Source: Ptiloglossa arizonensis (Eukaryota > Arthropoda > Insecta > Hymenoptera > Colletidae). From it: a DNA stretch of 64,000 nucleotides. The notes beneath the pieces are model-generated. The model made no database searches, was not told the DNA's origin, and was given only the letters and a program-made list of their open reading frames with translations. Both the position numbers and the translations under genes were made by a program. The stretch lies in the NCBI RefSeq assembly GCF_051014685.1, contig NW_027479022.1:124001-188000 (forward strand), written 5' to 3'. This document shows, one piece after another, positions 48,001 to 61,700 of this stretch. How positions within the stretch are numbered: the stretch's first letter is position 1; every line of letters starts with the position of its first letter.

Positions 48001-48109
48001 ATACGTTATATGTTATACGTTATACGTTATACGTTATACGTTATACGTTATACGTTATACGTTATACGTTATACGTTATACGTTATACGTTATACGTTAT
48101 ACGTTATAC

Positions 48110-51100
48110 GTTATACGTTATACGTTATACGTTATACGTTATACTTTATACGTATACGTTATACGTTATACGTTATACGTTATACGTTATACGTTATACG
48201 TTATTCGTTATACGTTGTACGTTATACGTTATACGTTATACGTTATACATTATACGTTATACGTTATACATTACATGTTATACGTTATACGTTATACGTT
48301 ATACGTTATACGTTATACGTTATACGTTATACGTTATACGTTATACGTTATACGTTATACGTTATACGTTATACGTTATACGTTATACGTTATACGTTAT
48401 ACGTTATACGTTATACGTTATACGTTATACGTTATACGATATACGTTATACGTTATACATTACATGTTATACGTTATACATTATACGTTATACGTTATAC
48501 GTTATACGTTATACGTTATACGTTATACGTTATACGTTATACGTTATTCGTTATACGTTGTACGTTATACGTTATACGTTATACGTTATACATTATACGT
48601 TATACGTTATACATTACATGTTATACGTTATACGTTATACGTTATACGTTATACGTTATACGTTATACTTTATACGTTATACGTTATACGTTATACGTTA
48701 TACGTTATACGTTATACGTTATACGTTATACGTTATACGTTATACGTTATACGTTATACGTTATACGTCATAGGTTATACGTTACACGTTATACGTTATA
48801 CGTTATACGTTATACGTTATACGTTATACGTTATACGTTATACGTTATACGTTATACGTTATACTTTATACGTTATACGTTATACGTTATACGTTATACG
48901 TTATACGTTATACGTTATACGTTATACGTTACACGTTATACGTCATAGGTTATACGTTATACGTTATACGTTATACGTTATACGTTATACGTTATACGTT
49001 ATACATTATACGTTATACGTTATACGTTATACGTTATACATTATACGTTATACATTACATGTTATACGTTATACGTTATACGTTATACGTTATACGTTAT
49101 ACGTTATACGTTATACGTTATACGTTATACGTTATACGTTATACGTTATACGTTATACGTTATACGTTATACGTTATACGTTATACGTTATACGTTATAC
49201 GTTATACGTTATACGTTATACGTTATACGTTATACGTTATACGTTATACGTTATACGTTATACATTACATGTTATACGTTATACGTTATACGTTATACGT
49301 TATACGTTATACGTTATACGTTATACGTTATACGTTATACGTTATACGTTATTCGTTATACGTTGTACGTTATACGTTATACGTTATACGTTATACATTA
49401 TACGTTATACGTTATACATTACATGTTATACGTTATACGTTATACGTTATACGTTATACGTTATACGTTGTACGTTATACGTTATACGTTATACGTTATA
49501 CATTATACGTTATACGTTATACATTACATGTTATACGTTATACGTTATACGTTATACGTTATACGTTATACGTTATACGTTATACGTTATACGTTATACG
49601 TTATACGTTATACGTTATACGTTATACGTTATACGTTATACGTTATACGTTATACGTTATACGTTATACGTTATACGTTATACATTACATGTTATACGTT
49701 ATACATTATACGTTATACGTTATACGTTATACGTTATACATTATACGTTATACGTTATACGTTATACGTTATACGTTATACGTTATACGTTATACGTTAT
49801 ACGTTATACGTTATACGTTATACGTTATACGTTATACGTTATACGTTATACGTTATACGTTATACGTTATACGTTATACGTTATACGTTATACGTTATAC
49901 ATTACATGTTATACGTTATACATTATACGTTATACGTTATACGTTATACGTTATACGTTATACGTTATACGTTATACGTTATACGTTATTCGTTATACGT
50001 TGTACGTTATACGTTATACGTTATACGTTATACATTATACGTTATACGTTATACATTACATGTTATACGTTATACGTTATACGTTATACGTTATACGTTA
50101 TACGTTGTACGTTATACGTTATACGTTATACGTTATACATTATACGTTATACGTTATACATTACATGTTATACGTTATACGTTATACGTTATACGTTATA
50201 CGTTATACGTTATACGTTATACGTTATACGTTATACGTTATACGTTATACGTTATACGTTATACGTTATACGTTATACATTACATGTTATACGTTATACA
50301 TTATACGTTATACGTTATACGTTATACGTTATACATTATACGTTATACGTTATACGTTATACGTTATACGTTATACGTTATACGTTATACGTTATACGTT
50401 ATACGTTATACGTTATACGTTATACGTTATACGTTATACGTTATACGTTATACGTTATACGTTATACGTTATACGTTATACGTTATACGTTATACATTAC
50501 ATGTTATACGTTATACATTATACGTTATACGTTATACGTTATACGTTATACGTTATACGTTATACGTTATACGTTATACGTTATTCGTTATACGTTGTAC
50601 GTTATACGTTATACGTTATACGTTATACATTATACGTTATACGTTATACATTACATGTTATACGTTATACGTTATACGTTATACGTTATACGTTATACGT
50701 TGTACGTTATACGTTATACGTTATACGTTATACATTATACGTTATACGTTATACATTACATGTTATACGTTATACGTTATACGTTATACGTTATACGTTA
50801 TACGTTATACGTTATACGTTATACGTTATACGTTATACGTTATACGTTATACGTTATACGTTATACGTTATACGTTATACGTTATACGTTATACGTTATA
50901 CGTTATACGTTATACATTACATGTTATACGTTATACATTATACGTTATACGTTATACGTTATACGTTATACATTATACGTTATACGTTATACGTTATACG
51001 TTATACGTTATACGTTATACTTTATACGTTATACGTTATACGTTATACGTTATACTTTATACGTTATACGTTATTCGTTATACGTTTTACGTTATACGTT

Positions 51101-54100
51101 ATACGTTATACGTTATACGTTATACATTATACGTTATACGTTATACATTACATGTTATACGTTATACGTTATACGTTATACGTTACACGTTATACGTTAT
51201 ACGTTATACGTGATACGTTATACGTTATACGTTATACGTTATACGTTATACGTTATACGTTATACGTTATACGTCATACGTTATACGTCATACGTTATAC
51301 GTTATACGTTATACGTTATACGTTATACGTTATACGTTATACGTTATACGTTATACGTTATACGTTATACGTTATACGTTGTACGTTATACGTTATACGT
51401 TATACGTTATACGTTATACTTTATACGTTATACGTTATACGTTATACGTTATACGTTATACGTTATACGTTATTCGTTATACGTTTTACGTTATACGTTA
51501 TACGTTATACGTTATACATTATACGTTATACGTTATACATTACATGTTATACGTTATACGTTATACGTTATACGTTATACGTTATACATTATACGTTATA
51601 CGTCATACGTTATACGTCATACGTTATACGTTATGCGTTATACGTTATACGTTATACGTTATACGTTATACGTTATACGTTATACGTTATACGTTATACG
51701 TTATACGTTGTACGTTATACGTTATACGTTATACGTTATACGTTATACTTTATACGTTATACGTTATACGTTATACGTTATACGTTATACGTTATACGTT
51801 ATACGTTATACGTTATACGTTATACGTTATACGTTATACGTTATACGTCATAGGTTATACGTTACACGTTATACGTTATACGTTATACGTTATACGTTAT
51901 ACGTTATACGTTATACGTTATACGTTATACGTTATACGTTATACTTTATACGTTATACGTTATACGTTATACGTTATACGTTATACGTTATACGTTATAC
52001 GTTATACGTTACACGTTATACGTCATAGGTTATACGTTATACGTTATACGTTATACGTTATACGTTATACGTTATACGTTATACGTTATACGTTATACGT
52101 TATACGTCATGGGTTATACGTTATACGTTATACGTTATGCGTTATACGTTATGCGTTATACGTTATACGTTATACGTCATGGGTTATACGTTATACGTTA
52201 TACGTTATACGTTATACGTTATACGTTATACTTTATACGTTATACGTTATACGTTATACGTTATACGTTATACGTTATACGTTATACGTTATACGTTACA
52301 CGTTATACGTCATAGGTTATACGTTATACGTTATACGTTATACGTTATACGTTATACGTTATACGTTATACGTTATACGTTATACGTTATACGTTATACG
52401 TTATACGTCATGGGTTATACGTTATACGTTATACGTTATACATTATACGTTATACGTTATACTTTATACGTTATACGTTATACGTTATACGTTATACGTT
52501 ATACGTTATACGTTATACGTTATACGTTACACGTTATACGTCATAGGTTATACGTTATACGTTATACGTTATACGTTATACGTTATACGTTATACGTTGT
52601 ACGATATACGTCATGGGTTATACGTTATACGTTATACGTTATTCGTAATACGTTATACGTGATATGTTATACGTTGTTCGCTATACGTTATACGTTATAC
52701 GTTATACGTTAAACGTTATACGTTATACGTTATACGTCATACGTTATACGTTATATGTTATACGTTATTCGTTATACGTTATACGTTATACGTTATACGT
52801 TATACGTTATACGTTATACGTTATACGGTATACGTTGTACGTTATACGTTGTACGTTATACGTTATACGTTATACGTTATACGTTATACGTTATACGTTA
52901 TACGTTGTACGTTATACGTTATACGTTATACGTTATTCATTATACGTTATACGTTATACATTACATGTTATACGTTATACGTTATACGTTATACGTTATA
53001 CGTTAAACGTTATACGTTATACGTTATACGTCATACGTTATACGTTATTCGTAATACGTTATACGTGGTACGTTATACGTTGTACGCTATACGTTATACG
53101 TTATACGTTATACGTTATAAGTCATAGGTTATACGTTATACGTTATACGTTATAGGTTATACGTTATACGTTATACGTTATTCGTAATACGTTAAACGTG
53201 ATACGTTATACGTTGTACGTTATACGTTATACGTTATACGTTATTCATTATAAGTTATACGTTATACATTACATGTTATACGTTATGCGTTATACGTTAT
53301 ACGTTATACGTTAAACGTTATACGTTATACGTTATACGTCATACGTTATACGTTATTCGTAATACGTTATACGTGGTACGTTATACGTTGTACGCTATAC
53401 GTTATACGTTATACGTTATACGTTATAAGTCATAGGTTATACGTTATACGTTATACGTTATAGGTTATACGTTATACGTTATACGTTATTCGTAATACGT
53501 TAAACGTGATACGTTATACGTTGTACGCTATACGTTATACGTTATACGTTATACGTTATAAGTTATACGTTATCCGTCATAGGTTATACGTTATACGTTA
53601 TACGTTATACGTTATACGTTATACGTTATACGTTATACGTTATACGTTATACGTTATACGTTATACGGTATACGTTGTACGTTATACGTAGTACGTTATA
53701 CGTTATACGTTATACGTTATACGTTATACGTTATACGTTATACGTTATACGTTATACTTTATACGTTATACGTTATACGTTATGCGTTATACGTTATACG
53801 TTATACGTTATACGTTACACGTTATACGTCATAGGTTATACGTTATACGTTATACGTTATACGTTATACGTTATACGTTATACGTTATACGTTATACGTT
53901 ATACGTTATACGTTATACGTTATACGTTATACGGTATACGTTGTACGTTATACGTTGTACGTTATACGTTATGCGTTTTACGTTATAAGTTATACGTTAT
54001 ACGTTATACGTTATACGTTATACTTTATACGTTATACGTTATACGTTATACGGTATACGTTATACGTTATACGTTATACGTTATACGTTATACGTTACAC

Positions 54101-55760
54101 GTTATACGTCATAGGTTATACGTTATACGTTATACGTTATACGTTATACGTTATACGTTATACGTTATACGTTATACGTTATACGGTATACGTTGTACGT
54201 TATACGTTGTACGTTATACGTTATGCGTTATACGTTATACGTTATACGTTATACGTTACACGTTATACGTCATAGGTTATACGTTATACGTTATACGTTA
54301 TACGTTATACGTTATACGTTATACGTTATACGTTATACGTCATAGGTTATACGTTATACGTTATACTTTATACGTTATACGTTATTCGTAATACGTTAAA
54401 CGTGATACGTTATACGTTGTACGTTATACGTTATACGTTATACGTTATTCATTATACGTTATACGTTATACATTACATGTTATACGTTATGCGTTATACG
54501 TTATACGTTATACGTTAAACGTTATACGTTATACGTTATACGTCATACGTTATACGTTATTCGTAATACGTTATACGTGATACGTTATACGTTGTACGCT
54601 ATACGTTATACGTTATACGTTATACGTTATAGGTTATACGTTATCCGTCATAGGTTATACGTTATACGTTATACGTTATACGTTATACGTTATACGTTAT
54701 ACGTTATACGTTATACGTTATACGTTATACGTTATACGGTATACGTTGTACGTTATACGTTGTACGTTATACGTTATACGTTATACGTTATACGTTATAC
54801 GTTATACGTTATACGTTATACTTTATACGTTATACGTTATACGTTATACGTTATACGTTATACGTTATACGTTATACGTTATACGTTACACGTTATACGT
54901 CATAGGTTATACGTTATACGTTATACGTTATACGTTATACGTTATACGTTACACGTTATACGTTGTACGTTATACGCTACACGTTACATGTTATACGTTA
55001 TACATTATACGTTATACGTTATACGTTATACGTTATACGTTATACGTTACACGTCATAGGTTATACGTTATATGTTATACGTTATACGTTATACGTTATA
55101 CGTCATACGTTATACGTTATACGTTATACGTTATACGTTATACGTCACACGTTATACGTTATACGTTATACGTTATAAGTTATACGTTATACGTTATACG
55201 TTATACGTTATACGTTATACGTTATACGTTATACGTTATACGTTATACGTTATACTTTATACGTTATACGTTATACGTTATACGTTATACGTTATACGTT
55301 ATACGTTATACGTTATACGTTATACGTTATGCGTTATACGTTATAGGTTATACGTTATACGTTATACGTTATACGTTACAAGTTATACGTTATACGTCAT
55401 AGGTTATACGTTGAACGTTATACGTTATACGTAGCATGTAATGCGTCATACCTTTTACGTTATTCGTTATACGTTTTTCGTTACAAGTTATACGTTATAC
55501 GTTATACGTTATACGTCATAGGTTATACGTTATACGTTATACGTTATACGTTATACATTATGCGTTATACGTTTTACGTTATTCGTTATGCGTTATACGT
55601 TATACGGTATACGTTATACGTTATACGTTATACGTTATGCGTTATACGCTATACGTTATACGTTCTACGTTATACGTTATACGTTATACGTTATACGTTA
55701 TACGTTATACGTTATACGTTATACGTTATACGTTATACGTTATACGTTATACGTTATACG
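48110..55760 (-). repeat. Right arm of a mirrored (inverted) satellite segment
   Basis: Reverse-complement counterpart of 35.25-41.62 kb, with matching variant order. It is longer (about 7.65 against 6.37 kb), mostly because of additional internal units: ATTCGTTATACGTTGTACG clusters occur at 48,203, 49,351, 49,988 and 50,583, against three counterparts on the left (CGAAT at 41,526, 41,169 and 40,399). A 6-bp unit ACGTAT at 48,150-48,155 next to an ACTTTAT unit mirrors the rare 6-bp unit at 41,571. Long stretches, such as the one starting at 54,577 and its partner ending at 36,437, look identical when translated. Confidence 0.9.
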
Positions 55761-58700
55761 TTATACGTTATACGTTATACGTTATACGTTATACGTTATA
55801 CGTTATACGTTATACGGTATACGTTGTACGTTATACGTAGTACGTTATACGTTATACGTTATACGTTATACGTTATACGTTATACGTTATACGTTATACT
55901 TTATACGTTATACGTTATACGTTATGCGTTATACGTTATACGTTATACGTTATACGTTACACGTTATACGTCATAGGTTATACGTTATACGTTATACGTT
56001 ATACGTTATACGTTATACGTTATACGTTATACGTTATACGTTATACGTTATACGTTATACGTTATACGTTATACGGTATACGTTGTACGTTATACGTTGT
56101 ACGTTATACGTTATGCGTTTTACGTTATAAGTTATACGTTATACGTTATACGTTATACGTTATACTTTATACGTTATACGTTATACGTTATACGGTATAC
56201 GTTATACGTTATACGTTATACGTTATACGTTATACGTTACACGTTATACGTCATAGGTTATACGTTATACGTTATACGTTATACGTTATACGTTATACGT
56301 TATACGTTATACGTTATACGTTATACGGTATACGTTGTACGTTATACGTTGTACGTTTTACGTTATGCGTTATACGTTATACGTTATACGTTATACGTTA
56401 CACGTTATACGTCATAGGTTATACGTTATACGTTATACGTTATACGTTATACGTTATACGTTATACGTTATACGTTATACGTCATAGGTTATACGTTATA
56501 CGTTATACTTTATACGTTATACGTTATTCGTAATACGTTAAACGTGATACGTTATACGTTGTACGTTATACGTTATACGTTATACGTTATTCATTATACG
56601 TTATACGTTATACATTACATGTTATACGTTATGCGTTATACGTTATACGTTATACGTTAAACGTTATACGTTATACGTTATACGTCATACGTTATACGTT
56701 ATTCGTAATACGTTATACGTGATACGTTATACGTTGTACGCTATACGTTATACGTTATACGTTATACGTTATAGGTTATACGTTATCCGTCATAGGTTAT
56801 ACGTTATACGTTATACGTTATACGTTATACGTTATACGTTATACGTTATACGTTATACGTTATACGTTATACGTTATACGGTATACGTTGTACGTTATAC
56901 GTTGTACGTTATACGTTATACGTTATACGTTATACGTTATACGTTATACGTTATACGTTATACTTTATACGTTATACGTTATACGTTATACGTTATACGT
57001 TATACGTTATACGTTATACGTTATACGTTACACGTTATACGTCATAGGTTATACGTTATACGTTATACGTTATACGTTATACGTTATACGTTACACGTTA
57101 TACGTTGTACGTTATACGCTACACGTTACATGTTATACGTTATACATTATACGTTATACGTTATACGTTATACGTTATACGTTATACGTTACACGTCATA
57201 GGTTATACGTTATATGTTATACGTTATACGTTATACGTTATACGTCATACGTTACACGTTATACGTTATACGTTATACGTTATACGTCACACGTTATACG
57301 TTATACGTTATACGTTATAAGTTATACGTTATACGTTATACGTTATACGTTATACGTTATACGTTATACGTTATACGTTATACGTTATACGTTATACTTT
57401 ATACGTTATACGTTATACGTTATACGTTATACGTTATACGTTATACGTTATACGTTATACGTTATACGTTATGCGTTATACGTTATAGGTTATACGTTAT
57501 ACGTTATACGTTATACGTTACAAGTTATACGTTATACGTCATAGGTTATACGTTGAACGTTATACGTTATACGTAGCATGTAATGCGTCATACCTTTTAC
57601 GTTATTCGTTATACGTTTTTCGTTACAAGTTATACGTTATACGTTATACGTTATACGTCATAGGTTATACGTTATACGTTATACGTTATACGTTATACAT
57701 TATGCGTTATACGTTTTACGTTATTCGTTATGCGTTATACGTTATACGGTATACGTTATACGTTATACGTTATACGTTATGCGTTATACGCTATACGTTA
57801 TACGTTCTACGTTATACGTTATACGTTATACGTTATACGTTATACGTTATACGTTATACGTTATACGTTATACGTTATACGTTATACGTTATACGTTATT
57901 CGTAATACGTTAAACGTGATACGTTATACGTTGTACGTTATACGTTATACGTTATACGTTATTCATTATAAGTTATACGTTATACATTACATGTTATACG
58001 TTATGCGTTATACGTTATACGTTATACGTTAAACGTTATACGTTATACGTTATACGTCATACGTTATACGTTATTCGTAATACGTTATACGTGGTACGTT
58101 ATACGTTGTACGCTATACGTTATACGTTATACGTTATACGTTATAAGTCATAGGTTATACGTTATACGTTATACGTTATAGGTTATACGTTATACGTTAT
58201 ACGTTATTCGTAATACGTTAAACGTGATACGTTATACGTTGTACGTTATACGTTATACGTTATACGTTATTCATTATAAGTTATACGTTATCCGTCATAG
58301 GTTATACGTTATACGTTATACGTTATACGTTATACGTTATACGTTATACGTTATACGTTATACGTTATACGTTATACGTTATACGGTATACGTTGTACGT
58401 TATACGTAGTACGTTATACGTTATACGTTATACGTTATACGTTATACGTTATACGTTATACGTTATACTTTATACGTTATACGTTATACGTTATGCGTTT
58501 TACGTTATACGTTATACGTTATACGTTACACGTTATACGTCATAGGTTATACGTTATACGTTATACGTTATACGTTATACGTTATACGTTATACGTTATA
58601 CGTTATACGTTATACGTTATACGTTATACGTTATACGTTATACGGTATACGTTGTACGTTATACGTTGTACGTTATACGTTATGCGTTTTACGTTATAAG

Positions 58701-61700
58701 TTATACGTTATACGTTATACGTTATACGTTATACTTTATACGTTATACGTTATACATTATACGGTATACGTTATACGTTATACGTTATACGTTATACGTT
58801 ATACGTTACACGTTATACGTCATAGGTTATACGTTATACGTTATACGTTATACGTTATACGTTATACGTTATACGTTATACGTTATACGTTATACGGTAT
58901 ACGTTGTACGTTATACGTTGTACGTTATACGTTATGCGTTATACGTTATACGTTATACGTTATACGTTACACGTTATACGTCATAGGTTATACGTTATAC
59001 GTTATACGTTATACGTTATACGTTATACGTTATACGTTATACGTTATACGTCATAGGTTATACGTTATACGTTATACGTTATACGTTATTCATTATACGT
59101 TATACGTTATACATTACATGTTATACGTTATGCGTTATACGTTATACGTTATACGTTAAACGTTATACGTTATACGTTATACGTCATACGTTATACGTTA
59201 TTCGTAATACGTTATACGTGATACGTTATACGTTGTACGCTATACTTTATACGTTATACGTTATACGTTATAGGTTATACGTTATCCGTCATAGGTTATA
59301 CGTTATACGTTATACGTTATACGTTATACGTTATACGTTATACGTTATACGTTATACGTTATACGTTATACGTTATACGGTATACGTTGTACGTTATACG
59401 TTGTACGTTATACGTTATACGTTATACGTTATACGTTATACGTTATACGTTATACGTTATACTTTATACGTTATACGTTATACGTTATACGTTATACGAT
59501 ATACGTTACACGTTATACGTTATACGTTACACGTTATACGTCATAGTTTATACGTTATACGTTATACGTTATACGTTATACGTTATACGTTACACGTTAT
59601 ACGTTGTACGTTATACGCTACACGTTACATGTCATACGTTATACATTATACGTTATACGTTATACGTTATACGTTATACGTTATACGTTACACGTCATAG
59701 GTTATACGTTATATGTTATACGTTATACGTTATACGTTATACGTCATACGTTATACGTTATACGTTATACGTTATACGTTATACGTCACACGTTATACGT
59801 TATACGTTATACGTTATAAGTTATACGTTATACGTTATACGTTATACGTTATACGTTATACGTTATACGTTATACGTTATACGTTATACGTTATACTTTA
59901 TACGTTATACGTTATACGTTATACGTTATACGTTATACGTTATACGTTATACGTTATACGTTATACGTTATGCGTTATACGTTATAGGTTATACGTTATA
60001 CGTTATACGTTATACGTTACAAGTTATACGTTATACGTCATAGGTTATACGTTGAACGTTATACGTTATACGTAGCATGTAATGCGTCATACCTTTTACG
60101 TTATTCGTTATACGTTTTTCGTTACAAGTTATACGTTATACGTTATACGTTATACGTCATAGGTTATACGTTATACGTTATACGTTATACGTTATACATT
60201 ATGCGTTATACGTTTTACGTTATTCGTTATGCGTTATACGTTATACGGTATACGTTATACGTTATACGTTATACGTTATGCGTTATACGCTATACGTTAT
60301 ACGTTCTACGTTATACGTTATACGTTATACGTTATACGTTATACGTTATACGTTATACGTTATACGTTATACGTTATACGTTATACGTTATACGTTATAC
60401 GTTATACGTTATACGTTATACGTTATACGTTATACGTTATACGTTATACGGTATACGTTGTACGTTATACGTAGTACGTTATACGTTATACGTTATACGT
60501 TATACGTTATACGTTATACGTTATACGTTATACTTTATACGTTATACGTTATACGTTATGCGTTATACGTTATACGTTATACGTTATACGTTACACGTTA
60601 TACGTCATAGGTTATACGTTATACGTTATACGTTATACGTTATACGTTATACGTTATACGTTATACGTTATACGTTATACGTTATACGTTATACGTTATA
60701 CGTTATACGGTATACGTTGTACGTTATACGTTGTACGTTATACGTTATGCGTTTTACGTTATAAGTTATACGTTATACGTTATACGTTATACGTTATACT
60801 TTATACGTTATACGTTATACGTTATACGGTATACGTTATACGTTATACGTTATACGTTATACGTTATACGTTACACGTTATACGTCATAGGTTATACGTT
60901 ATACGTTATACGTTATACGTTATACGTTATACGTTATACGTTATACGTTATACGTTATACGGTATACGTTGTACGTTATACGTTGTACGTTATACGTTAT
61001 GCGTTATACGTTATACGTTATACGTTATACGTTACACGTTATACGTCATAGGTTATACGTTATACGTTATACGTTATACGTTATACGTTATACGTTATAC
61101 GTTATACGTTATACGTCATAGGTTATACGTTATACGTTATACTTTATACGTTATACGTTATTCGTAATACGTTAAACGTGATACGTTATACGTTGTACGT
61201 TATACGTTATACGTTATACGTTATTCATTATACGTTATACGTTATACATTACATGTTATACGTTATGCGTTATACGTTATACGTTATACGTTAAACGTTA
61301 TACGTTATACGTTATACGTCATACGTTATACGTTATTCGTAATACGTTATACGTGATACGTTATACGTTGTACGCTATACGTTATACGTTATACGTTATA
61401 CGTTATAGGTTATACGTTATCCGTCATAGGTTATACGTTATACGTTATACGTTATACGTTATACGTTATACGTTATACGTTATACGTTATACGTTATACG
61501 TTATACGTTATACGGTATACGTTGTACGTTATACGTTGTACGTTATACGTTATACGTTATACGTTATACGTTATACGTTATACGTTATACGTTATACTTT
61601 ATACGTTATACGTTATACGTTATACGTTATACGTTATACGTTATACGTTATACGTTATACGTTACACGTTATACGTCATAGGTTATACGTTATACGTTAT

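Noticed and set aside
48215..51853. Very long open reading frame (1,212 codons), and dozens of others of 60-990 codons
   Set aside because: All are the same LYVIRYT heptapeptide produced by the stop-free strand of a 7-bp repeat. They overlap in every frame of that strand, their starts and ends are set by random variant units, and there is no codon-position bias. I do not call them genes.
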